A DNA stretch of 5,007 nucleotides from Methanofastidiosum sp. (lineage in GTDB: Archaea; Methanobacteriota_B; Thermococci; Methanofastidiosales; Methanofastidiosaceae), in the NCBI GenBank assembly GCA_013329085.1, contig DUKX01000034.1:702-5708 (forward strand), written 5' to 3'. Position numbers and translations under genes: made by a program. The notes beneath the pieces were generated by a model. The model made no database searches. It worked only from the letters and a program-made list of their open reading frames with translations, and was not told where the DNA came from. How positions within the stretch are numbered: the first letter of the stretch is position 1; every line of letters starts with the position of its first letter. Shown here one piece after another: positions 1 to 5,007 of the stretch.

Positions 1-151
1 CCCCACATGCCTTACAAGGGGCTACTTTCATTTGTCCAACATGTACAAATTCTGTTTCAACTCCAAGCTCTTTACATGTTTCAAGTGCTTTCTTTAATAG
101 AAATAAAGTATTGCCCTCTCTAGGGGATCCACAAACTCCTAGTATTTTCAT
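1..151 (-). CDS. Flavodoxin-fold NAD(P)H-dependent FMN reductase / iron-sulfur flavoprotein, N-terminal part only
   Basis: Reading leftward from ATG at 151 gives 50 codons with no stop; the rest lies outside the window. The start MKILGVCGSPREGNT is the beta1 strand and FMN-phosphate loop (GSPREGNT, residues 8-15) of the NADPH-dependent FMN reductase/flavodoxin superfamily. Residues 45-50 read PCKACG, with Cys46 and Cys49 at the place where iron-sulfur flavoproteins (Isf) begin their compact cysteine motif. Whether further cysteines follow, which would separate Isf from plain flavin reductases, cannot be seen. The start is well supported: GGAGGG (162-157) lies 5 bases upstream of the ATG. Family knowledge suggests a cytoplasmic FMN protein moving electrons between ferredoxin or NAD(P)H and an acceptor; the substrate is unknown. 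It is transcribed divergently from the thioredoxin-like gene, so a shared redox role is possible. The fold is confident, the exact function is not. Confidence 0.85.
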   Translation of the reverse strand, partial: MKILGVCGSPREGNTLFLLKKALETCKELGVETEFVHVGQMKVAPCKACG

Positions 152-156
152 ATAAT

Positions 157-162
157 CCCTCC
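157..162 (-). promoter_or_regulatory. Strong ribosome binding site of the flavoprotein gene
   Basis: On the minus strand GGAGGG sits 5 bases before the ATG at 151. It is the best Shine-Dalgarno match in the window and fixes the start of the truncated flavoprotein gene. Confidence 0.75.
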
Positions 163-205
163 ATTTTTCTAATGAATGTTTATTTATAAAAATGTTTTGT
201 AAGAC

Positions 206-241
206 ACTTATATAAATTTTTATAAGTAAAGTACTTATATA
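206..241. repeat. Alternating ACTTATA/TATAAGT repeats in the divergent promoter region
   Basis: ACTTATATA occurs twice as a direct repeat, at 206-214 and 233-241. An inverted copy, TATAAGTA, lies between them at 221-228. The pair TATAAGTA (221-228) and TACTTATA (232-239) is a perfect 8-bp inverted repeat with a 3-base spacer. ACTTATA (206-212) and TATAAGT (221-227) form a second inverted pair sharing the middle copy. The block overlaps candidate TATA boxes on both strands (minus TTTATATA at 216-209; plus CTTATATA at 207-214 and 234-241). It could be a regulator site covering both promoters or simply low-complexity promoter DNA. The repeats are directly visible; a regulatory role is inference. 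Confidence 0.5.
209..216 (-). promoter_or_regulatory. Probable archaeal TATA box for the leftward flavoprotein gene
   Basis: Read on the minus strand this is TTTATATA, matching the archaeal box A consensus, with an A-rich stretch just upstream where a BRE would lie. At the usual distance of about 26 bases, transcription would start near 186. That leaves a leader of about 35 bases containing the GGAGGG ribosome binding site. It is inferred from sequence only, and AT-rich DNA gives chance matches. Confidence 0.45.
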
Positions 242-257
242 CAGTTCAGTGTTAAAA

Positions 258-587
258 ATGGAAGAAATTGAGGAGATAAGACAGAAGAAGATGAACGAAC
301 TAAAAGAAAAATTTTCAGGTGAAAAGAAAAGAGTACTAATTGAAGTCCTTGCTTTGTCTGGATGTTCTCATTGCCCAGCGGCAGCTGAAATGGCTTATAG
401 AGTTGCATCACAGTATGACAATATTGATGTAGCCATAGTTAATATTGCAACTCCAGAAGGAAATTCAAAAGCAAGAAAACTTGGGGTCATGAGTGTACCT
501 GCAATTCTAATAAATGGGAAAGTTGCCTTTATTGGGACACCTCAGGCAGATATGATAATGCACGATGCTGTAAGAAAGGCTATGTAG
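258..587 (+). CDS. Small thioredoxin/glutaredoxin-like protein (CxxC)
   Basis: About 109 residues with a thioredoxin fold. A charged N-terminal helix (MEEIEEIRQKKMNELKEK) is followed by the beta strand VLIEVLAL and the active-site motif GCSHCP (Cys36 and Cys39 counted from this start). The cis-proline motif SVPAILING (Pro81) and a C-terminal helix complete the fold. There is no signal peptide or membrane segment, so it is cytoplasmic. Family knowledge: such proteins catalyse dithiol-disulfide exchange, but the partner cannot be told. The start is uncertain. GTG at 249 would add MLK, ATG at 258 gives the usual archaeal-type charged leader, and ATG at 291 would give 98 residues. No good Shine-Dalgarno precedes 249 or 258; GAGGAG at 270-275 lies 15 bases before 291. 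I prefer 258, possibly with a very short leader. Its stop overlaps the convergent maturation-protease gene, and it is divergent from the flavoprotein gene. Confidence 0.85.
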   Translation: MEEIEEIRQKKMNELKEKFSGEKKRVLIEVLALSGCSHCPAAAEMAYRVASQYDNIDVAIVNIATPEGNSKARKLGVMSVPAILINGKVAFIGTPQADMIMHDAVRKAM

Positions 588-1047
588 CCAAATCTTTTAG
601 TTTATTCTTTATCTCTTCTAGGATAGTTAGATAAGACTCTTCAAGATCATTTGTAAAATTGTCTGAAAATGTAAATGGATCCTTTATTCCTATTGCGCAA
701 AAAAGTATTTCATTTGGCATTCTGTCTGGAGAGATAGTCATCCCAAGTTTCACCATAGTTGAAAAATTAGTTGAGTGTGGTGAAGAAGTTTCAGGTATTG
801 ATAAAATATCTTCTAAAGTAATATATGTAATTTTTCCTATATTATCAGAAATAATCGAATCAATAAAAATAGCACAATTATAATCTAGAATAGAGTCGAG
901 TAGCTCAATACCAGAAGAATAGAAAACTTCAAAGACTATATTATCATGTTCACTGAAATTTTTTTCTAAATCCTCAACAACTTTTGGCCCTATTCTATCA
1001 TCCTTAAGGTAGGGATTTCCAATGCCTAGGACTATTATTTTTTTCAT
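580..1047 (-). CDS. [NiFe]-hydrogenase maturation protease (HycI/HybD/FrhD family)
   Basis: A 155-residue cytoplasmic endopeptidase of the family that removes the C-terminal tail of a [NiFe]-hydrogenase large subunit after nickel insertion. The N-terminus MKKIIVLGIGNPYLKDD carries the GxGNxxxxDD signature. The three nickel-sensing ligands known from HybD (Glu16, Asp62, His93) line up with Asp16, Asp63 (IFIDSI) and His91 (SPHSTNF). Length is normal for the family. One oddity is DDRIG at 16-20, where most members have DDGxG. ATG at 1047 follows the mvhD stop after a single base, so translation is probably coupled; only a weak AAGAG precedes it. It is the last gene of the hdr operon. No hydrogenase large subunit is visible, so its substrate must be encoded elsewhere, most likely an MvhA-type subunit. 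Its 3' end overlaps the thioredoxin-like gene on the opposite strand by 8 bp. The family is secure; the substrate is inferred. Confidence 0.9.
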   Translation of the reverse strand: MKKIIVLGIGNPYLKDDRIGPKVVEDLEKNFSEHDNIVFEVFYSSGIELLDSILDYNCAIFIDSIISDNIGKITYITLEDILSIPETSSPHSTNFSTMVKLGMTISPDRMPNEILFCAIGIKDPFTFSDNFTNDLEESYLTILEEIKNKLKDLAT

Positions 1048-1048
1048 T

Positions 1049-1462
1049 TTATACTCTTATCGGATTTGGCCCTAGTTCTCTTATCTTTTCAGTGAATGAT
1101 GTCATGACTTCCGAGAACCTCTTTCCCTCTGATGCGGAGATCCAGAATATCTCTAATCTTTCAGGTTCTATCCCCATGTCCGCAATTAGTTTTTTTAACA
1201 GTGTTACCCTTTTCAGCGCTTTAAAGTTTCCTTGCTGGTAGTGGCAGTCCCTAGGTATGTGACACCCTCCAATAAATACTCCATCTGCACCTCTAGCAAA
1301 TGTTTCAAGAATAAATGCAGGGTCAACTCTTCCCGAGCACATAAGTCTTATCAGCTTAACATTTGGGGGATAGCTATACCTTGAACTGCCTGCAAGATCA
1401 GCACCTGCGTAAGTGCACCAGTTACAGACAAAACCAACAATATTCGGCTCAAAATTAGTCAT
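1049..1462 (-). CDS. mvhD: MvhD-type [2Fe-2S] electron-transfer subunit (hydrogenase/Hdr delta subunit)
   Basis: A 137-residue protein typical in length for MvhD/VhuD/FlpD. The signature starts with VGFVCNWCTYAGAD (Cys13, Cys16), continues with RLMCSGRVDP (Cys42) and ends with GGCHIPRDCHY (Cys67, Cys73). These five conserved cysteines bind the [2Fe-2S] cluster and include a possible redox disulfide. In characterised methanogens MvhD bridges the MvhAG hydrogenase core, or formate dehydrogenase, to HdrA and delivers electrons to its FAD. All positions are Cys; no in-frame UGA suggests selenocysteine. The ATG at 1462 shares one base with the hdrB stop (TGATG), and GGTG 7 bases upstream may act as a weak ribosome binding site. 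In classical mvh operons this gene sits beside mvhG and mvhA. Here it follows hdrB directly and is followed by the maturation protease, so it probably forms a fixed unit with HdrABC while the electron donor is encoded elsewhere. Confidence 0.93.
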   Translation of the reverse strand: MTNFEPNIVGFVCNWCTYAGADLAGSSRYSYPPNVKLIRLMCSGRVDPAFILETFARGADGVFIGGCHIPRDCHYQQGNFKALKRVTLLKKLIADMGIEPERLEIFWISASEGKRFSEVMTSFTEKIRELGPNPIRV

Positions 1463-2355
1463 CAGTCAACACCATAGAATTTTTTTATGAATCCATCCCT
1501 CGGAGTTTCTGAAAGGGAGGCTATTCTCTCTTTTGGGAGCCCCATTGAGAGCCCCAGAAGTTGATTATAGTAAAAAACAGGTATACAGAAATCTTCACCC
1601 TTATCTCTTAGGCCTTTTTGCCCTAAGTCAAACTGAAGGAAACAGAAAGGGCAAGCTGTAACGATACAGTCTGGGTCTGAGTATTTAATGTTTAGAAGCT
1701 TTTTTTCTAAAATCTTCAAAGTAACATCTGGATTATTACCCCTCATACCACCACCTGCACCACAACAAGATAATTTCTTTGGATAGTATACACTTTCCAT
1801 TCCCAAAGCTTCAACCAAAGCATCTAGTTTGTGAGGTTTTTCAGGATTTTCGGCCATTAGGTGATCCGAGGGCCTCAATAGGTGGCAACCATAATGTACA
1901 GCAGCCTTGGCACCATCTAATTTTATCTTTGTAGCTTCTTTAATTTTTTCAGTACCAATATGATCATGGAGCACTTCTACTAAATGATATACAGAAATTG
2001 TGCCTTGATATTTTCTACCTACTTTATTTAGAATAGTATTTACTCTTTCTCTCTTTTCCTGATCATTTTTCAAGAGCAGATTACTATTCTTTAGGTAACA
2101 AAAACATCCATTGCAAACAGCCATTAAATCTTTGTTCATAGATTCAGCTATTGATATATTCCTAGCACTCTGTGCAAGCCCTGAAATTTCTTCAACTGAC
2201 CAGAATGCCCCACCTGGAGGGCAACAACCTGCACCAACCATGTCATAAACATTGGTCCCTAGAAGCGACATTGTTTCCCTTATGGAGTTTTCAATATCGG
2301 GGTATCTTAAGGGAATAATACATCCTGTATATAAAGCATAATCAGTCGCATGCAA
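1462..2355 (-). CDS. hdrB: CoB-CoM heterodisulfide reductase subunit B
   Basis: 297 residues, the usual HdrB length, with two CCG domains (CX31-39CCX35-36CXXC). The first uses Cys12 (YTGC), Cys44-Cys45 (GAGCCPPGG) and Cys81/Cys84 (CNGC). The second uses Cys157 (HYGCH), Cys197-Cys198 (SCCGAGGG) and Cys235/Cys238 (CPFC). In the solved HdrABC-Mvh structure these domains hold two noncubane [4Fe-4S] clusters that reduce CoM-S-S-CoB to the two thiols. HdrB is soluble and receives electrons from HdrC. The start is a TTG at 2355: the preceding in-frame codon is a TGA, no in-frame ATG occurs before the first CCG cysteine, and GGGAG (2369-2365) is well spaced. The gene overlaps the hdrC end by 14 bp and the mvhD start by 1 bp, so coupled translation is likely. 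A CCG-domain paralogue acting on another disulfide is the main alternative, but the hdrA/hdrC/mvhD context argues for true HdrB. Confidence 0.95.
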   Translation of the reverse strand: MHATDYALYTGCIIPLRYPDIENSIRETMSLLGTNVYDMVGAGCCPPGGAFWSVEEISGLAQSARNISIAESMNKDLMAVCNGCFCYLKNSNLLLKNDQEKRERVNTILNKVGRKYQGTISVYHLVEVLHDHIGTEKIKEATKIKLDGAKAAVHYGCHLLRPSDHLMAENPEKPHKLDALVEALGMESVYYPKKLSCCGAGGGMRGNNPDVTLKILEKKLLNIKYSDPDCIVTACPFCFLQFDLGQKGLRDKGEDFCIPVFYYNQLLGLSMGLPKERIASLSETPRDGFIKKFYGVD

Positions 2356-2890
2356 TCACATCATCTCCCTTTGGCTTCCAATCCTTCTTTATCTTTAGTA
2401 ATTTCCCTGCATGAGTTGAATCAACTATCTTTTGGATTTCAAGTATATACCTCTTGTCGGAACCTGCTGTCTTAAGATGGGGGGCATTAACTTTATCCCT
2501 AAGAGTAATACCCTTTTGAACAGTAACTGCATGTCCAAGGTGATAAATATTATTGGCAACTTCAATTTGGGCCTCTGGAATAATTCCCTTTTCTGCAGAA
2601 ATTCTTCTTAGTGCAAAAACAACATCCGTTGGCCCTGCATTTTGAGGACATCTTTCCAAGCACATAAAGCAAGTAGTGCACAGCCATATTGCTTTTTTAT
2701 CTAGTATTTGCTCGTCAAGGCCCAAAAGAACCTGATGCATAGTTCTTTTTATTTTATGATCAGTATCGCTTGCAACAGGACATCCTGAAGCGCACATCCC
2801 ACACTGAAAGCACTCATAAACTCTTTTGCCCCCGTATTCAATGACCTTATTTACTAGGTCTTTGTTGGTGTCGTTAAGGACGATTTTCAT
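2342..2890 (-). CDS. hdrC: CoB-CoM heterodisulfide reductase subunit C
   Basis: 182 residues, a normal length for the soluble HdrC. Two classical [4Fe-4S] ferredoxin motifs are complete. The first is Cys27, Cys30, Cys33 and Cys37-Pro (CFQCGMCASGCP). The second is Cys71, Cys74, Cys77 and Cys81-Pro (CTTCFMCLERCP). The first is preceded by the typical VYECFQCG context of HdrC. A helical region (about 85-125) and a basic C-terminal tail follow. HdrC carries electrons from HdrA to the HdrB active site. No membrane segment is present, which excludes the HdrDE-type membrane system. Its ATG at 2890 overlaps the hdrA stop as ATGA, and GAGGG 7 bases upstream in the hdrA end is a plausible ribosome binding site. 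The 3' end overlaps hdrB by 14 bp. The order A-C-B is one of the common arrangements. The assignment rests on motifs, length and neighbours, all in agreement. Confidence 0.95.
   Translation of the reverse strand: MKIVLNDTNKDLVNKVIEYGGKRVYECFQCGMCASGCPVASDTDHKIKRTMHQVLLGLDEQILDKKAIWLCTTCFMCLERCPQNAGPTDVVFALRRISAEKGIIPEAQIEVANNIYHLGHAVTVQKGITLRDKVNAPHLKTAGSDKRYILEIQKIVDSTHAGKLLKIKKDWKPKGDDVIACD
2365..2369 (-). promoter_or_regulatory. Ribosome binding site that supports the TTG start of hdrB
   Basis: GGGAG on the minus strand lies inside the end of hdrC, 9 bases before TTG at 2355. The codon just before the TTG in the hdrB frame is TGA, so no earlier start exists. The nearby ATG at 2351 is in a different frame. 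Confidence 0.6.
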
Positions 2891-4869
2891 TTATTACCCT
2901 CTGTAAGGGCCAAAATCTGCATTCTGACCTGTTTAGTTGTAAAGTGATTTGCTTTAATAGCTCCAGAAGGACATGCTGCACTACAAACACCACATCCTTT
3001 GCACAAAGAGATATCCACTTCCATTTTATCCTCTTCAGTATATCTAATTGCCTTGTATGTGCAAAGAGATTCGCACGTTCTACATCTTGCACACAAGTCT
3101 TCGATTATTTGGGCAAAAAGGGGCTCAATGTCTATTTCACCCTTTGACATAAGAGAAGAAGCTGCAGAAGCCGCCGCTTTGCCTTGACTTACTGCATCTG
3201 GGATCTCCTTGGGGCCCTGGCATGCGCCTGCAATAAAGATCCCATCGCTGTCAGTACTAACAGGTTTTAGTTTTGGATGAATCTCTTTGAAAAATCCAGT
3301 TTTATCAGTGCTTATGTTCAATAAGTTTGCAAGCTTCTTTGTTCCTTTTGGAGATTCCATTGCAACTGCTAAAACAACAAGGTCAGCAATAACACTTATC
3401 TGTTCTCCGAGGGTGTCGTCATCACCTGAAACTTCCAACCTGTCGCCAATTGAGTCAACTTGACTTATTCTGCCTCTAATGAACTTAACTCCCTTTTCTC
3501 TAGCCATTCTATAATACTCTTCATAACCCTTCCCAAAACATCTTAGATCGATATAATGAATGAACATATCTATGTCTGGATATTTTTCCTTTAGGAGTCT
3601 AGCATGTTTAATTGAGTATGTGCAGCAGATTCTAGAGCAATAATCATTTGTCTTTTCATCTCTTGAGCCGACACATTGGATAAAAGAAATTGTATGTGGT
3701 TTTCTACCATCAGATGGCCTTAATATCTCACCTTTTGTTGGTCCTGAAGCACACATCATCCTCTCAAGTTCTAGAGAAGTTATAACGTTCGGATGGTCAT
3801 AATCATATTCGGCTTTTTTATTAGGGTCAAATAGATCATAACCAGTTGTAACAATAATACTTCCAACATCAAATTCAACAAACTCATCATCATTTTTTGA
3901 GATATCTATCGCACCAACTTGACATCTCTTCTCGCACAACTTACACTTGATACATTTTGTTTTGTCGATAACTGCTTTCATTGGTATGGCCTGTTGAAAT
4001 TGTATATAGATGGCCTTTCTCTTATCCATATTACAGTTAAATTCATTGTCAACTTTAACAGGACATACTATGCTACAATCGCCACAGCCATTACACTTTT
4101 CCCAGTCTATTGATGTTTGTTTTTTCCTAACAACAACGTGATATTTTCCTATGTGGCCGGAGACATCTTCAATCTCTGAGTAGGTAAGAAGCTCAATATT
4201 TGGAGTGTTTGAAACTTCTACCATCATTGGAGCAAGAATACATGCGGAGCAATCATTTGTAGGGAAGGTCTTATCTAGTTGGGCCATTTTGCCCCCAATG
4301 CTTGGGTCTCTTTCTACAATATATACCTTGTATCCGCTACGGGCCAGATCTAGGGCAGCATTTATCCCAGATATGCCTCCACCTATCACCAGTGCAGATT
4401 TTAATACAGAGAGTTTTCTATCCTCTAAGGGCTCTAATTCAGATGCCCTATATACTCCGCTTTTAACTAACTGCTTTGCCTTTTTAGTTGCATTTTCTTT
4501 ATCTTTAAAATGAGGCCACGAGCACTGGTCCCTAATATTAACTTGCTCATAGAGGTATTTATTCAAATTTGCCGAATTTAACGTTTTCCTGAATATTTCT
4601 TCATGAGTTCTAGGCGAGCAGCATGCGGCAACGACCCTGTTTATGCCTTCTTTTTTTATATCATCCTTTATAGTGTTCTGTCCCTGCTCAGAGCAGAGGT
4701 ACATATGCTCTCTTACAACAGACACATTTTCTATTGTTTTAGAGAAATTAACAACTTCCTCAATATTGACGCTCCCTGCAATATTAGTACCACAGTGACA
4801 GACATAAACGCCAATCTTGGGACAACTGCTATCTTCCTTTTTTTTCTTTGACTGGGATTTTGCCATCAT
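2887..4869 (-). CDS. hdrA: CoB-CoM heterodisulfide reductase subunit A (FAD-dependent electron-bifurcating subunit)
   Basis: 660 residues, the full length of archaeal HdrA. After a Lys-rich start (residues 4-12), an N-terminal domain carries Cys24/Cys26 (VCHCG), Cys59 and Cys83-Cys84 (AACCSPRTHE). The FAD-binding Rossmann motif VIGGGISGINAA is at 161-172, followed by the HdrA hallmark TFPTNDCSACILAP (201-214). An inserted two-cluster ferredoxin uses Cys259/262/265/269 and Cys306/309/312/316. Further conserved cysteines are Cys399 (IQCVGSRDE) and Cys411/415/416 (CSRICC). A FAD-contact motif lies at 543-567 (GIFIAGACQGPKEIPDAVSQG), and a C-terminal ferredoxin uses Cys593/596/599/603 and Cys623/626/629/633. 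In known complexes its FAD splits electron pairs between ferredoxin and HdrBC. No selenocysteine codon is seen. ATG codons at 4869 and 4866 are adjacent; GAGTGG just upstream is weak and fits either, and an in-frame stop at 4878-4876 rules out a longer form. It is the first gene of the operon. Confidence 0.97.
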   Translation of the reverse strand: MMAKSQSKKKKEDSSCPKIGVYVCHCGTNIAGSVNIEEVVNFSKTIENVSVVREHMYLCSEQGQNTIKDDIKKEGINRVVAACCSPRTHEEIFRKTLNSANLNKYLYEQVNIRDQCSWPHFKDKENATKKAKQLVKSGVYRASELEPLEDRKLSVLKSALVIGGGISGINAALDLARSGYKVYIVERDPSIGGKMAQLDKTFPTNDCSACILAPMMVEVSNTPNIELLTYSEIEDVSGHIGKYHVVVRKKQTSIDWEKCNGCGDCSIVCPVKVDNEFNCNMDKRKAIYIQFQQAIPMKAVIDKTKCIKCKLCEKRCQVGAIDISKNDDEFVEFDVGSIIVTTGYDLFDPNKKAEYDYDHPNVITSLELERMMCASGPTKGEILRPSDGRKPHTISFIQCVGSRDEKTNDYCSRICCTYSIKHARLLKEKYPDIDMFIHYIDLRCFGKGYEEYYRMAREKGVKFIRGRISQVDSIGDRLEVSGDDDTLGEQISVIADLVVLAVAMESPKGTKKLANLLNISTDKTGFFKEIHPKLKPVSTDSDGIFIAGACQGPKEIPDAVSQGKAAASAASSLMSKGEIDIEPLFAQIIEDLCARCRTCESLCTYKAIRYTEEDKMEVDISLCKGCGVCSAACPSGAIKANHFTTKQVRMQILALTEGNK

Positions 4870-4917
4870 ACCACTCTACAGATATTGAAATCTCCCGATA
4901 ATTTTAGATTACCCTAA

Positions 4918-4937
4918 TTGTTGATAAAATGAAACAA
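4918..4937. repeat. Short imperfect dyad at the predicted hdrA transcription start
   Basis: TTGTT (4918-4922) and AACAA (4933-4937) are inverted copies separated by 10 bases, lying between the candidate TATA box and the hdrA leader. The position suits a repressor operator, but arms of only 5 bp are expected often by chance in AT-rich DNA. Confidence 0.2.
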
Positions 4938-4940
4938 CTG

Positions 4941-4950
4941 TTTTTATATC
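4941..4950 (-). promoter_or_regulatory. Candidate archaeal promoter of the hdr operon
   Basis: On the minus strand CCAAAA followed by GATATAAAAA resembles an archaeal BRE plus TATA box. Transcription would start near 4920, leaving a leader of about 50 bases before hdrA. A second TATA-like stretch, CTTTATAATATAT, lies further upstream (4991-4979) and would give a leader of roughly 90 bases. Between 4870 and 5007 I see no convincing gene; this is the leader and promoter region of hdrA. Prediction by eye only. Confidence 0.4.
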
Positions 4951-5007
4951 TTTTGGTTTACTACTGTAAATTTTGCAAATATATTATAAAGTAAAAGATT
5001 TATCTAA

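Noticed and set aside
659..883. Plus-strand open frame of 74 codons inside the maturation protease gene
   Set aside because: It is antisense to a clear protease gene, shows no recognisable domain and has no ribosome binding site. It is a shadow frame.
2874..3092. Minus-strand frame of 72 codons overlapping the end of hdrA and start of hdrC
   Set aside because: It is the same DNA as the C-terminal ferredoxin region of hdrA in another frame; its Cys and Arg content comes from that and no independent motif is seen.
3919..4851. Several plus-strand open frames of 64-102 codons across hdrA
   Set aside because: All are antisense to an intact 660-residue HdrA with every cluster motif in place, and none has a credible start signal.
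2887..4869. Possible selenocysteine or frameshift in hdrA, as seen in some methanogen Hdr/Vhu genes
   Set aside because: All expected cluster positions are Cys codons, the frame is uninterrupted and the length is normal.
4929..4994. Short plus-strand reading frame of 21 residues beginning MKQLFLYLL, with a CKFC motif
   Set aside because: It has no ribosome binding site, is very AT-rich and lies over the predicted hdrA promoter on the opposite strand. Such a frame is expected by chance.

Overview
This AT-rich window most likely comes from an archaeon, probably a methanogen or a relative that uses the heterodisulfide reductase (Hdr) system. The main evidence is a compact minus-strand operon for a soluble HdrABC complex with an MvhD-type electron-transfer subunit. 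Intergenic elements resembling archaeal TATA boxes (TTTATATA, GATATAAAAA) support this. HdrABC/MvhD sets also occur in some anaerobic bacteria, so domain Archaea is likely but not proven. A low-GC methanogen with cytoplasmic Hdr, of the Methanofastidiosales or Methanomassiliicoccales kind, would fit; that is a guess from gene content.

Layout. Positions 1-151 (minus) hold the first 50 codons of a flavodoxin-fold FMN/iron-sulfur flavoprotein that runs off the left edge. Positions 152-257 are a divergent promoter region with three alternating copies of ACTTATA/TATAAGT. Positions 258-587 (plus) encode a small thioredoxin-like protein with a CSHC active site. From 4869 down to 580 (minus) lie five tightly packed genes in the order hdrA, hdrC, hdrB, mvhD, [NiFe]-hydrogenase maturation protease. 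Their junctions are a 4-bp ATGA overlap, a 14-bp overlap, a 1-bp TGATG overlap and a 1-bp gap, so they almost certainly form one transcript. The last gene converges on the thioredoxin-like gene and the two overlap by 8 bp. Positions 4870-5007 are the apparent hdrA leader and promoter; no convincing gene is seen there.

How the genes work together. In the known MvhADG-HdrABC complex, a [NiFe] hydrogenase (MvhA/MvhG) passes electrons through the [2Fe-2S] protein MvhD to the FAD of HdrA. There they are bifurcated: one branch reduces ferredoxin, the other goes through HdrC to the two noncubane [4Fe-4S] clusters of HdrB, where CoM-S-S-CoB is reduced. This operon holds the whole Hdr side and the electron entry subunit. 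It has no hydrogenase large or small subunit, yet it ends in a hydrogenase-processing endopeptidase. The simplest reading is that the hydrogenase core is encoded elsewhere. Another electron donor for MvhD/HdrA cannot be excluded from this window.

I found no mobile element, CRISPR array, tRNA or rRNA. The window looks like well-conserved energy metabolism with a few unusual organisational details rather than a new system.
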